Assembly: GCF_034670005.1 (NCBI RefSeq)
Contig: NZ_JAXMOH010000007.1
Span: 124,001-188,000, forward strand
Length of the DNA stretch: 64,000 nucleotides
Direction: 5' to 3'
From: Thalassobius sp034670005
Lineage (GTDB): Bacteria > Pseudomonadota > Alphaproteobacteria > Rhodobacterales > Rhodobacteraceae
Shown one piece after another: positions 43,035 to 51,879 of the stretch (position 1 is the stretch's first letter; each line of letters starts with the position of its first letter). The notes beneath the pieces were generated by a model. That model saw only the letters and a program-made list of their open reading frames with translations, was not told the DNA's origin and searched no databases. A program made the translations under genes and the position numbers.

Positions 43035-44051
43035 TTACACCATGATTTCGCCGCCGCGCCCGGCCAGCATGATTTGGCCGCTATCCGACAGGCGTCGGGC
43101 GACTGCGATGACTTCTTTCTGGGCGGTCTGAACTTCGGTCAGACGGACCGGGCCTAGCGATTCCATTTCTTCGCGGATATTGGCTGCGGCCCGTGACGAC
43201 ATGCAGTTGAGCAACTTGTCCTGCAATGCTTCATCCGCACCGCGCAGAGCGATCACGAGACTCCGTTCGTTGACCTCGCGCAGCAGAGTCTGGATTGCGC
43301 GGTCGCCCGACTTGATCAGGTTATCGAAGACGAACATGTTGTCCTGAAGCGCAATCGCCAGATCCTTATCGTCTTTGTTGATGACCTTCAGGATCCGCTG
43401 TTCCATATCCTGTTTGGTGAAGTTCATGATCCGCGCGGCCGCTTTCACCCCGCCCATCTGCGAGGCGCGCAATGTGGTGTTGGCCTGGAATTTACGCTGG
43501 ATCACTTCTTCCAGATTTCGCAGCGCATCTGGCTGTACAGTGCTGAGCTCGGAAATCCGCTGCACGATGTCAGGTTGCAGTTCCTCGGGCAGCATTCTGA
43601 GCACTTCGGCCCCGACCGAATGATCCAGCGCGGCAACGATCAACGCGATGATCTGCGGATGTTCATCCGCGATCAGTTCGGCCACCGCTGGCGCGTCCAT
43701 CCATTCCAGAATCTGGATTGGGTGTTCGTTGCTGCTCGGCGGGATGCGACTAAGCACCGACTGGGCCTTATCCTGTCCAAGAGCTTTGGTCAGCACATCC
43801 TTAATATAGTCATTGGCCCCGACGCCCAGCCCTGTCTGTTCGCGCAGTTCATGAAGAAATTCATTCAGCACTTCGTTGACGGTCGTGTGATCAACGTTGC
43901 GCACCCCGTACATTGCCGTTCCCAGCTGTTGTACCTCGTGCGGGTTGAGCAATTTAAGGACGGCCGAAGCTGCTTCTTCACCGAAGAGCATCATCAGGAC
44001 TGCGGCTTTTTTGGTGCCGCCAAGTTCGGAAATGGAGGGGGTACGGGGCAT
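43035..44051 (-). CDS. fliG: Flagellar motor switch protein FliG
   Basis: 338 aa. FliG generates torque with the stator. The N-terminal domain (LGGTKKAAVLMMLFGEEAASAVL), the middle EHPQIIALIVAALDHS motif (EHPQ as in all FliG), and the C-terminal domain with VFDNLIKSGDRAIQTLLREV, carrying the charged torque helix, are all present. Confidence 0.97.
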   Translation of the reverse strand: MPRTPSISELGGTKKAAVLMMLFGEEAASAVLKLLNPHEVQQLGTAMYGVRNVDHTTVNEVLNEFLHELREQTGLGVGANDYIKDVLTKALGQDKAQSVLSRIPPSSNEHPIQILEWMDAPAVAELIADEHPQIIALIVAALDHSVGAEVLRMLPEELQPDIVQRISELSTVQPDALRNLEEVIQRKFQANTTLRASQMGGVKAAARIMNFTKQDMEQRILKVINKDDKDLAIALQDNMFVFDNLIKSGDRAIQTLLREVNERSLVIALRGADEALQDKLLNCMSSRAAANIREEMESLGPVRLTEVQTAQKEVIAVARRLSDSGQIMLAGRGGEIMV

Positions 44052-44055
44052 GTGC

Positions 44056-45789
44056 TTACTTCAACTGGCTGTTGTCATCTTCGATCATCGCCTTGAATGC
44101 AGTGGCGATGCGGTCGCTGTCGGTCTTGGTCAATTCGCGGACCAGCGAAAGCTTTTCTTCATAGGATACCTGGGCCCAAGGGTTGCCGACCGGGTCGAAC
44201 CCATCCAGACGGGCGCGGACTTCGGCCAGAGTTTCACCTGGGCCAACTTCGATGGCATCGCTGGGCAGACTGCCGCCGTTCTGCATCGGGATCGGAGCAC
44301 CCATCAGGGTGGACCCGGCGACCGGTGCAGCCGGTGAAAACAACATCCGGTCGAGGATCGGGCGCACCAAGCCAAGCACGATAATGGCGAGAACCAGAAT
44401 TTGAGCGACATAGCGAGCGGCAGTGGCGACCCAGCTTTCCTTGTACCATGGCGTGGCGGCATCTTCGAATGGGTTGACGAAAGGCTGGGCAGACAAAGTC
44501 ACGCTATCGCCGCGTTCCACCTGAAAGCCGATCGCGCTGCGCACAAGAGCGTTGGCATCTTTCAGAACCGAAGCGGGCAATTCACCGGGTACCAGAGACC
44601 CGTCTTCGGCCATCGTGCCAGATGGGGCGCGCAGCAATACGGCAGCATGGATCCGGGTGATCTGGGCCATCGACGGGGTGGTGGTTTCCACAACGCGGCT
44701 GACTTCGTAATTGCGGGTCGAATTGCTGGTCAGGTTTTGCTGCGTGCCGGCCTTCTTTGCGGCGTCAGACGGACCATCGGCTACCATATCCGTTTCCGGC
44801 GGCGGCGAGTTCGACACTGCGCCGGGGATACCTTTAGCCAGCATTCCGTTCGATTGTTGGGTCATTTTCTGTTCCGACCGGATCACAGAACCGTTCGGCT
44901 GATATTGCTCAGAGGTAATTTCGGAACGGGTGAAATCCATGTCGACGGTCACTTCGGCGGCGACATTGCCGGGGCCGACGATGGGGCTGAGCAGAGCCTC
45001 GATCCGTTCGCGATACAACGCTTCCATCCGCTTGCGATGGGCCAGTTGCTGATCGGTCAGTTCGCTGAGCGGGTCACTGGCTTCACGCGACAGCAAGCGG
45101 CCGTTCTGATCTACAACCGACACATTGCTGCGGGCCATGCCGGGGACCGAGGTCGAGACCAGGCTGACGATGGCGGAAACCTGACCTTCGTCCATCGCGC
45201 GGCCCGGGGCCACCTGAACAAAAATCGAAGCCCGTGGCGGTTTGGTGTCGCGGATAAAAGCGGTCTGTTCCGGCAGCGCCAGATGAACGCGGGCGGCGGT
45301 CACATTCTGGAATTCTGCGATCGACTGACCAAGGTCGAGTTCCTGCATCCGGCGCAAACGGGCGGCTTCGACCGAACGGCTGGCCCCCATCGGCATATCG
45401 GTCAGCGCCGACATACCGTCAGGCGTCCCTGCAGGCAGGCCTTCAGTGGCCAGGATCATCCGGGCGCGGTGATAGTCAACTTCGGTGACGCTCAGCGCGC
45501 CGGAGGATTTATCGAGAGACGCGTCGATGCCGCTGGAATTCAGCACTTCAACGGCGCGGGCCTTGTCGGCTTCGGGCAGATCGGAATAGAGCGTCAGACG
45601 GGAGGGCTGGCTCAGCATCGCATAAAGTGCCAGCCCCATAACGGCCACCGTGACCATAACGATCGCGGGCAATGCCCGGCGTACCGCCGGTTGCCGCGTG
45701 ATGGCCTGAAACTGCATCAGATAGGCCTTGCCGCGGTTGGCGACAGCGGTGCTTCCGGTCTGGGCAAGGGGGTTCGTCGTGCTATCCAT
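44056..45789 (-). CDS. fliF: Flagellar MS-ring protein FliF
   Basis: 577 aa. Two membrane segments: near residue 40 (ALPAIVMVTVAVMGLALYAML) and near residue 470 (QILVLAIIVLGLVRPIL). The periplasmic ring-building motifs include AEVLNS-type region VEVLNSSGIDASLD and NVTAARVHLALPE. The C-terminus (about 520-577) holds the FliG-binding part. Confidence 0.96.
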   Translation of the reverse strand: MDSTTNPLAQTGSTAVANRGKAYLMQFQAITRQPAVRRALPAIVMVTVAVMGLALYAMLSQPSRLTLYSDLPEADKARAVEVLNSSGIDASLDKSSGALSVTEVDYHRARMILATEGLPAGTPDGMSALTDMPMGASRSVEAARLRRMQELDLGQSIAEFQNVTAARVHLALPEQTAFIRDTKPPRASIFVQVAPGRAMDEGQVSAIVSLVSTSVPGMARSNVSVVDQNGRLLSREASDPLSELTDQQLAHRKRMEALYRERIEALLSPIVGPGNVAAEVTVDMDFTRSEITSEQYQPNGSVIRSEQKMTQQSNGMLAKGIPGAVSNSPPPETDMVADGPSDAAKKAGTQQNLTSNSTRNYEVSRVVETTTPSMAQITRIHAAVLLRAPSGTMAEDGSLVPGELPASVLKDANALVRSAIGFQVERGDSVTLSAQPFVNPFEDAATPWYKESWVATAARYVAQILVLAIIVLGLVRPILDRMLFSPAAPVAGSTLMGAPIPMQNGGSLPSDAIEVGPGETLAEVRARLDGFDPVGNPWAQVSYEEKLSLVRELTKTDSDRIATAFKAMIEDDNSQLK

Positions 45790-45830
45790 GCAAATTCCCT
45801 AGTCTCGCGCCTTGAATTGAGCCTGGTGGG

Positions 45831-46154
45831 TTAGACCGGCATGTTCATGATGTCGCGATAGGCGGAAAGCGCCTTGTTGCGGACGTTGAGGGTCATCTGA
45901 AATCCCAGAGACGCGACTTGCTGATCGACCATGACGCCTGCCAGGTTCTCGGTTTGGCCGGTTTCGTAGGCCGTGGCCGAGGTGGAGGCTTTGTTCTGAG
46001 CCTGAGCAACCTGTTCCAGCGCGCCGCCCAGTCGTTCGGAAAACGACGTCGTCTGTTTGGCGGTATTGGCGGAATTGGTGTCCTGGACCGGCGTCGTGCT
46101 GCGCGACGTAAGCGCCGCGAGCGTGGATTGTCCTGACAGGCTTGAAATCGTCAT
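45831..46154 (-). CDS. fliE: Flagellar hook-basal body protein FliE
   Basis: 107 aa. The C-terminal half (AGVMVDQQVASLGFQMTLNVRNKALSAYRDIMNMPV, given here only as a position range of about 72-107) is the conserved FliE helix pair. FliE joins the MS ring to the rod. It lies 13 bp after fleT. Confidence 0.94.
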   Translation of the reverse strand: MTISSLSGQSTLAALTSRSTTPVQDTNSANTAKQTTSFSERLGGALEQVAQAQNKASTSATAYETGQTENLAGVMVDQQVASLGFQMTLNVRNKALSAYRDIMNMPV

Positions 46155-46167
46155 GGCTTAACTCCGA

Positions 46168-47343
46168 TCAGGCGGCGCGTGCGGCCATTGCGGCGGTGGG
46201 GATCATACCCGGAAGGATCGCCGTTTGGGTCGTCAGCATGATGTCGCTGGCGCAGACCTTGTTGCCGGTCCGCAGCACCAATGCCCGCTGCACCACGTTT
46301 TCCAGTTCGCGCACATTGCCGGGCCAGTGATAGTCGCGCAGCGCGGCCATTGCGTCATCGCTCAGCAGCGGCAGCGGGGCGGTTTCCCCGACATGGCGGC
46401 GGATCATGGCAACGGCCAGAGCAGGAATATCATCGGGACGGGTGGCCAGCGCTTCGGTGGCCAGCGGGAAGACGTTCAGGCGGTAGTACAGGTCTTCGCG
46501 GAAATTGCCCGCCTGCATTTCGGTCAGCATGTCGCGGTTCGACGTCGCGATCACGCGGATGTCGACGCTTTCTTCTTTTTGCGATCCCAGCGGGGTGACT
46601 TTCTTTTCCTGCAGCACCCGCAGAAGCTTGGCCTGTAGACCAAGCGGCATTTCGGAAATTTCGTCCAGCAGCAGGGTGCCGCCATCGGCGGCACGGAAGA
46701 TACCGCGATTGGCTGTCGAGGCACCGGTGAAGGCACCCTTTTCATGGCCGAACAGCATCGCTTCGAGCATGTTTTCCGGGATCGCGGCGCAATTGACGGC
46801 AATGAAGGGTTTGCCGGCGCGGGGGGAACGATCATGGATCAAGCGCGACAGAACTTCCTTGCCGCTGCCGGTGGGGCCGTTGATGAACACGGTGACATCG
46901 GATTGGGCGACACGGGCAGCAAGGTCGATCAGGGCGCTGGTGCTGGCGGCGGCGGCCACCATGCCGCCATGCGGGGTGGCGATCAGATCGGACAACGCCA
47001 ACAGCGAGGGCGTATAGAGCGGAGGCTGAGCTTCGCCGCGCAAGGGCAGGGTGACGCGCTGCATACGACCGCCGAGTTCGGCTTCGACGGAAAAGTCTTC
47101 GCCGGGGGCGACGATCACCAACTGGGTGATGCCCAGTTGCCGTGCGCCAGTCACAAGACCCGACTGACCACCCGCAGCCTGTTCGGCCGCAGCGGTGCAG
47201 ACCAGAGTGTTTCCCTTGCCGGGGTTGGTGTCCGGAGCGCCCAGGCCATCGATGACAATGCTGTCGATGCGACGACGGGTAAGGAGGTCGGCGAGTGCGC
47301 CAGCGTCGTCAAAATCTTGTCCGATGATAAAAACCTTAGCCAT
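46168..47343 (-). CDS. fleT: FleT-like sigma-54-dependent activator lacking a DNA-binding domain
   Basis: 391 aa from ATG 47343 (AGGAG upstream). Residues 1 to about 120 resemble a receiver without a recognisable phospho-acceptor Asp. An AAA+ sigma-54 activation domain follows: Walker A GPTGSGKEVL, the GAFTGA loop for sigma-54 contact, and Walker B GGTLLLDEI. The protein ends about 25 residues after the domain (NVRELENVVQRALVL), leaving no room for the usual C-terminal Fis-type helix-turn-helix. In R. sphaeroides FleT also lacks this domain, heads fliEFGHIJ and works with FleQ; size and position match. A sigma-54 promoter candidate lies just upstream. Confidence 0.82.
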   Translation of the reverse strand: MAKVFIIGQDFDDAGALADLLTRRRIDSIVIDGLGAPDTNPGKGNTLVCTAAAEQAAGGQSGLVTGARQLGITQLVIVAPGEDFSVEAELGGRMQRVTLPLRGEAQPPLYTPSLLALSDLIATPHGGMVAAAASTSALIDLAARVAQSDVTVFINGPTGSGKEVLSRLIHDRSPRAGKPFIAVNCAAIPENMLEAMLFGHEKGAFTGASTANRGIFRAADGGTLLLDEISEMPLGLQAKLLRVLQEKKVTPLGSQKEESVDIRVIATSNRDMLTEMQAGNFREDLYYRLNVFPLATEALATRPDDIPALAVAMIRRHVGETAPLPLLSDDAMAALRDYHWPGNVRELENVVQRALVLRTGNKVCASDIMLTTQTAILPGMIPTAAMAARAA

Positions 47344-47379
47344 GGTACGCTCCTGCAATTTGCTGTCGGTTTCTAAGAA

Positions 47380-47396
47380 GCAGGGACCGTACCAAG
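47380..47396 (-). promoter_or_regulatory. Candidate sigma-54 (-24/-12) promoter of the fleT-fli operon
   Basis: On the minus strand TTGGTACGGTCCCTGCT matches the YTGGCAC-N5-TTGC consensus with the invariant GG-N10-GC spacing (GG at 47393-47392, GC at 47381-47380). The expected transcript start is near 47369, about 26 bases before the fleT ATG. Confidence 0.7.
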
Positions 47397-47541
47397 TGGT
47401 AAATTATTTGCTAAAATGATTTTAAGTATCTGAAATATAATAAAAGAAAAAACTAAAATATCTAAAGTATGTACCCCTGAAATACCCTTCGGATATGTCG
47501 GTTTGACGGCATTCCGCATGGTGTCGAAGTTCTGACGTTAT

Positions 47542-47589
47542 CCCGACATCCCCGTATGCGCAGCCTCCCATACTTAGGGATGTATCGGG
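47542..47589. promoter_or_regulatory. Long stem-loop upstream of the chemotaxis operon
   Basis: Arms CCCG, ACATCCC and GTATG (47542-47558) pair with CATAC, GGGATGT and CGGG (47569-47589), 16 bp in all with small bulges, around a 10-base loop. It lies about 100 bases 5' of the 101-aa gene. There is no T-run, so a terminator is unlikely in either direction; a protein-binding dyad or a leader-RNA structure is more plausible. Confidence 0.5.
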
Positions 47590-47688
47590 TTCCGAATGAT
47601 AGGCCATATCTTTTGCGGGTGGTCTTAACTTTTCTGGGCGGCGGACGTTCCCCTAAGCAGACGTAAAACCAAACTGCAGGCGTGTTCT

Positions 47689-47994
47689 ATGTTGTCAAAA
47701 ACGTACCATCTTAAATTTCCCAGCCTCGATGCAGCTCAGATCGCCGCACCTTTCGTTACAGAAACGCTTGGTAACGCAATTCCTGAATGCCGCCTCTCGG
47801 GGCTTACCGTTCTGATCAGTAAAGAAGGGGATATTTCAGTCAATCTGTTCTTCCCTTCAGTTCCTGACCTCAAGAACTTCGAGAAAAAACACGGAGGCTT
47901 CGTCGACATGATGAAGAAGACCTTCCTGTTCAAATCAACCGGTTTCGATGGAGTCTGTATCTTCAGCTTCGACGGAAACGAAAACGCGGCCTAG
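47689..47994 (+). CDS. Unknown 101-aa protein heading the chemotaxis operon
   Basis: 101 aa, soluble, no signal peptide, with a mixed alpha/beta pattern (TYHLKFPSLDAAQIAAPFV, GLTVLISKEGDISVNLFFPS, GFDGVCIFSFDGNENAA). I do not recognise the family. It lies 72 bp before the CheA gene and is probably co-transcribed, so a role in chemotaxis is inferred. The base composition (about half GC) is lower than in its neighbours. Confidence 0.65.
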   Translation: MLSKTYHLKFPSLDAAQIAAPFVTETLGNAIPECRLSGLTVLISKEGDISVNLFFPSVPDLKNFEKKHGGFVDMMKKTFLFKSTGFDGVCIFSFDGNENAA

Positions 47995-48066
47995 TGCGGT
48001 CCGAGTAAGTCCCTTGAGACGCCGTAAATGGTGAAGAGTTGAGTAATATAAAGGATCAAGGTCAGA

Positions 48067-49284
48067 ATGTCGGCTGAGATTGAAACCGTTGCAGACAAGC
48101 AAGCTACCGCTGGTGCCCTTCTGCGGGTCTCGTCGCAGAAAATCAGTCGGCTGATGGATCTTGTCGGCGAATTATCATTAAGCGTTACGGAGACTGTGAA
48201 TTCTCCGGATTTGGATCACACTGGGGACCGCACCCTATTTGAAGCTGCGGCGCATCGACTAAATATGATTGTTCGTGAAGTTCAGGATGCCGCGACCGAA
48301 TTACGTCTGGTCCCGGTTGATGAAGTTTTCAAACGACTCAAACGGATGATCCGAGAGATGGAACGCCAGACCGGCAAACGCATCACGCTCGAAGTGATCG
48401 GTGCCGATACTGCGATCGACAAAATGGTGGCTGACCGACTCTATGATCCGTTGCTGCATGTTTTGCGGAACTCGGCTGATCACGGTCTGGAACAGACCGA
48501 TGAACGGATCGCTGCCGGTAAGTCTGAGAAGGGTGTGATTACCCTGTCGGCCGCGCAGGTCGGCAGCGAAGTTCAGATCGTCGTTGGCGATGACGGCCGC
48601 GGGCTGAACCGCGAAAAAATCCTCAGCATTGCGCGCAAGCGCGGCCTTTATGGTGCTGACGAAGAACCGGAACCCAGCAAGCTCTGGAAAGTGATTTTTG
48701 AACCCGGATTCTCGACTGCCGAGAAAGTATCGAATTTGTCAGGCCGTGGTGTCGGCATGGATGTGTTGAACACCACCATGCGGGATCTGCGCGGTCGGAT
48801 CGCGGTGGACAGCACAGAAGGTGAAGGCACTCAGGTTTCTTTGCATATTCCTGTATCGCTGGCTTTCCTTGATTGCATTCTCCTGCGCCAGGGGACCCAT
48901 CTGTTCGCGGTCCCCGTGGAAGATATATTCGAAATCGTCAAACCCGGTGTTGAATCCTGCATGTCGATTTCAGCAGGCAGTCGGGCAGAAATGTTGCGCT
49001 TGCGCGAACGGCATGTGCCGGTTTGCCGGTTGGAACAGTTTTATGGCGATGCCTTGCCCGATTTGACCCCGTTGTCGGATACGGTGGCGATCGTCCTGAA
49101 GGCAGGAACCCGTTTGATCGCGGTTCCCGTCGATGAAGTTCTGGACCGTCAACAGGTGGTGATGAAGCCGCTGTCAGGGGTTCTTGCAAAGGTACGCGCC
49201 AGCTGGGGCTGTGCGCTGTTGGGGACCGGAGAAGTTGCGCTTGTCCTCGATTCCGAGCGTCTTGCGGCAGGAGAAAACGCATGA
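48067..49284 (+). CDS. cheA: CheA4-type chemotaxis kinase without a phosphoacceptor (P1) domain
   Basis: 405 aa. It starts directly with the P3 dimerisation helices (ISRLMDLVGELSLSVTETV), then the P4 ATPase with N box HVLRNSADHGLE, G1 box DDGRGLNREKIL and GRGVGMDVL, then a P5 CheW-like domain (about 265-400). No P1 histidine domain or P2 is present. It resembles R. sphaeroides CheA4, which phosphorylates the P1 of CheA3; the matching large protein is encoded at 54406. Its stop overlaps cheR (ATGA). Confidence 0.93.
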   Translation: MSAEIETVADKQATAGALLRVSSQKISRLMDLVGELSLSVTETVNSPDLDHTGDRTLFEAAAHRLNMIVREVQDAATELRLVPVDEVFKRLKRMIREMERQTGKRITLEVIGADTAIDKMVADRLYDPLLHVLRNSADHGLEQTDERIAAGKSEKGVITLSAAQVGSEVQIVVGDDGRGLNREKILSIARKRGLYGADEEPEPSKLWKVIFEPGFSTAEKVSNLSGRGVGMDVLNTTMRDLRGRIAVDSTEGEGTQVSLHIPVSLAFLDCILLRQGTHLFAVPVEDIFEIVKPGVESCMSISAGSRAEMLRLRERHVPVCRLEQFYGDALPDLTPLSDTVAIVLKAGTRLIAVPVDEVLDRQQVVMKPLSGVLAKVRASWGCALLGTGEVALVLDSERLAAGENA

Positions 49285-50105
49285 GTGTGATGGATCATGG
49301 ATCCTACCAGGACCATGCCGGATATGAACGTATCCGGTCTTGGCTCGGGGATCGTTGCGGGATTTCTTATCCCGATCACAAGGCTGACCTGTTGCGTCAG
49401 CGCCTGTCCCGGGTGACACGCAGCTTCAGCTTGATGGATCTGGACGAACTGGCGGGTGCGATCACCAACGGCAAACGGCACGATGTCGAACTGGCGGTGA
49501 TGCACGCGGCGTCTACAAATCACACGTTTTTCTTCCGTGAACCCGAAGTTCTGGAAACTTTCGCCACGAACATCCTGCCGCAGCTCAATCAGCGCGAACA
49601 GATTCGGATCTGGTCCGCAGCAGCATCAACTGGCGACGAAGCCTATACGATCGCGATGCTCGTGGCGGAACATCTGGGCACAAGCGCTTTGAGCAAACTC
49701 ATGATTTTAGGTAGTGATATCAGTGCGCCGGTGCTGGAGCGGGCCGAACTGGGCGTATTCAGCCGCCGTCAGATCGCGCAGATGGACCCGAGCATCCGGG
49801 GAAAATACATGTCCCCGACCGGGATCGAACAATATCGGGTGAACGAAAATCTGCGCAACACCTGCACATTCCGCCGACTGAACCTGAAGGCAACGCCCTA
49901 TCCCTTTGCCAAGCAGTTCCAGGTCGTCTTCTGCCGGAATATTCTGTATTATTTTGAGCACGAAGATCAGATCGCTACGCTGAATGCGCTTTACGATGCG
50001 ACAGAACCCGGAGGCTGGCTGATTACCAGCGTGACCGAGGCGGTGCGTGATCTGTGCCCGGGCTGGATTCCGGTGACCACCGGCATTTACCGGAGGAACG
50101 GGTGA
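49281..50105 (+). CDS. cheR: Chemotaxis protein methyltransferase CheR
   Basis: 274 aa. CheR methylates glutamates of chemoreceptors with SAM. An N-terminal helical domain is followed by the SAM-binding IWSAAASTGDEAYTIAML and the FCRNILYYFE motif. Overlaps cheA (4 bases) and cheB (1 base). Confidence 0.95.
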   Translation: MSVMDHGSYQDHAGYERIRSWLGDRCGISYPDHKADLLRQRLSRVTRSFSLMDLDELAGAITNGKRHDVELAVMHAASTNHTFFFREPEVLETFATNILPQLNQREQIRIWSAAASTGDEAYTIAMLVAEHLGTSALSKLMILGSDISAPVLERAELGVFSRRQIAQMDPSIRGKYMSPTGIEQYRVNENLRNTCTFRRLNLKATPYPFAKQFQVVFCRNILYYFEHEDQIATLNALYDATEPGGWLITSVTEAVRDLCPGWIPVTTGIYRRNG

Positions 50106-51208
50106 TGCAGGAACGACGCAGAATCCGTACTCTGATCGTCGACGATTCCGCCATGGTTCGGAAAATCCTGTCGATCGGGCTGGGTAACGATCCCGAAATC
50201 GAAGTGATCGGCACCGCCGCCGACGCAAATATGGCGATGCAATATTTGGCGCGCAACAAACCCGACGTGATCACGCTGGACCTGGAAATGCCCAATATGG
50301 ACGGGCTGACCTTCCTGCGCAGTATCATGAAGACCGATCCGATTCCGACGGTGGTGATTTCATCGCAAACCCAACGCAGTGCGCAGGCCACGGTTGACGC
50401 ATTGTCGGCAGGTGCAGTCGATGTGATTGCCAAGCCGAGGATGGAATTGGGCGGCGGGCTGAGCGATCTGATGGCCAGCATCGTGCAGCGGGTGAAAGTG
50501 GCCGCTGGGGCGCATGTGCGCCGCACTGTCGCCAGACAACACCCAGTGCCGCAATCCCAGATGACAAGCCCCGCCAACCGGTCGGCCCAGACGGATTTAC
50601 CCACATGGATGATCGCACTGGGAGCTTCGACCGGTGGGGTGCAGGCATTGACGCGCGTGTTGGAAGGGTTGCCGTCCGATTGCCCCCCGGTGGTGATCGT
50701 ACAGCACATGCCCGAAGGCTTTACAGCGTCTTTCGCCAAGCGCCTGAACCAACAATGCGCGTTACGGGTCAAAGAAGCCGAAGACGGCGATCTGCTGGAA
50801 AACGGATTGGTGCTGCTGGCGCCCGGTGGCCAGAAACACATGACGGTCGTGAAGCAAATGGGCCGACACAAGGTGCGGCTGATAGATGGCCCTGAGGTAT
50901 GTTTCTCACGGCCTTCGGTGGATGTTCTGTTCCATTCCGTGGCTCAGGTGGCAGGCGGGAAAGTGTCCTCGGCCATTTTGACCGGGATGGGCAAAGACGG
51001 GGCAGATGGTCAGTCGGCCATTCGCAGATCCGGCGGCCGGACCGTCGCCCAGGACGAGGCGAGCTGTGTCGTGTTTGGTATGCCCTGTGCAGCATACGAG
51101 CTCGGGGCACCCGAGACGCTCGTTCCCCTAGAAAACGTGTCTTCGTGGTTGATGAATTCCTGTCCAAGCGCCTCTGTGCGAAGCGGACTTGAAAGTTACA
51201 GAGTGTGA
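50105..51208 (+). CDS. cheB: Chemotaxis response regulator methylesterase CheB
   Basis: 367 aa. The receiver domain has acidic pair Asp13/Asp14 and phospho-acceptor Asp59 (TLDLEMPNMDG); the esterase domain has ALGASTGGVQAL, VQHMPEGFT and GMGKDGADG, giving the Ser-His-Asp triad. It removes receptor methyl groups and probably deamidates. The start at ATG 50105 overlaps the cheR stop (TGATG). Confidence 0.95.
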   Translation: MQERRRIRTLIVDDSAMVRKILSIGLGNDPEIEVIGTAADANMAMQYLARNKPDVITLDLEMPNMDGLTFLRSIMKTDPIPTVVISSQTQRSAQATVDALSAGAVDVIAKPRMELGGGLSDLMASIVQRVKVAAGAHVRRTVARQHPVPQSQMTSPANRSAQTDLPTWMIALGASTGGVQALTRVLEGLPSDCPPVVIVQHMPEGFTASFAKRLNQQCALRVKEAEDGDLLENGLVLLAPGGQKHMTVVKQMGRHKVRLIDGPEVCFSRPSVDVLFHSVAQVAGGKVSSAILTGMGKDGADGQSAIRRSGGRTVAQDEASCVVFGMPCAAYELGAPETLVPLENVSSWLMNSCPSASVRSGLESYRV

Positions 51209-51221
51209 AAGGATCCTGAGG

Positions 51222-51743
51222 ATGAACGATATGACCAAGGACCAAGCCGTTCCTGCAGATGCAGAAAATCTGCTGCATGACGATGATAACATCGACAATA
51301 TGTACCTGACCTTTGCCATTGGCGAGGAAACCTATGGGGTTCCGATCGCGGTGGTGACAGAAATCGTGGGTATGCAGCGGATCATGACCGTTCCGGACGT
51401 GCCGCGTTATATCAAGGGCGTGATCAACCTGCGTGGTAAAGTGATCCCGCTGATGGATGTGCGTCTGCGTTTCAGTTTGGAAGAGCGCGCCTATGACGAC
51501 CGTACCGTGATCATCGTGCTGGAACTGGGCGGATCGCCGGTCGGCCTGATTGTGGATCGCGTCAGTGAAGTTCTCGAAATCGCTGAAGACCATATCGACA
51601 GTGCTCGCAGCATGGGCGGCGGCGAAAGCCAGGGACTGGTCGAAGGTCTGGGCCGCGTCGGTGAAAACGTCGCCATCATCCTGAACAGTGGGATGTTGGT
51701 ATCGGACGCGGAACTGAGCATGCCGGAAGCGGTTTCCGCCTGA
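51222..51743 (+). CDS. cheW: Chemotaxis coupling protein CheW
   Basis: 173 aa. CheW links receptors with CheA. Typical stretches: YLTFAIGEETYGVPIAVVTEIVG, GVINLRGKVIPLMDVRLRF and GSPVGLIVDRVSEVLEI. ATG 51222 has AAAGGA 8 bases upstream; ATG 51231 is an alternative. Confidence 0.94.
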   Translation: MNDMTKDQAVPADAENLLHDDDNIDNMYLTFAIGEETYGVPIAVVTEIVGMQRIMTVPDVPRYIKGVINLRGKVIPLMDVRLRFSLEERAYDDRTVIIVLELGGSPVGLIVDRVSEVLEIAEDHIDSARSMGGGESQGLVEGLGRVGENVAIILNSGMLVSDAELSMPEAVSA

Positions 51744-51821
51744 AGCAGCGATGCCCACCGCGACCGGCCTCTGAGAAGACGGTCCGCCGGAATGGTGTAG
51801 CGGCGCGGATCAAAGCGAATA

Positions 51822-51854
51822 GAAGCTTCCCCATCGGGTGAGCTTCGGTTTTTA
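51822..51854 (+). terminator. Intrinsic terminator after cheW
   Basis: GAAGCT pairs with AGCTTC, with an inner CCC/GGG, followed by GGTTTTT. It lies 78 bases after the cheW stop and may set apart or dampen expression of the downstream tlpT-cheY-cheA3 genes. Confidence 0.65.
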
Positions 51855-51879
51855 ACGATTTGAAGATTAAGGTGAAACC

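Larger units (their letters stand above)
47344..47688. other. 345-bp divergent region between the flagellar and chemotaxis operons
   Basis: It holds the sigma-54-type promoter for fleT (47380-47396), an AT-rich block (47400-47470) and a large stem-loop (47542-47589). No gene is supported. On the plus strand I found no convincing -35/-10, sigma-28 or -24/-12 promoter for the chemotaxis operon. Confidence 0.6.

Noticed and set aside
44401..45834. 477-codon plus-strand frame opposite fliF
   Set aside because: FliF on the minus strand has both membrane segments and ring motifs and sits in the operon; the plus frame is a codon-bias mirror.
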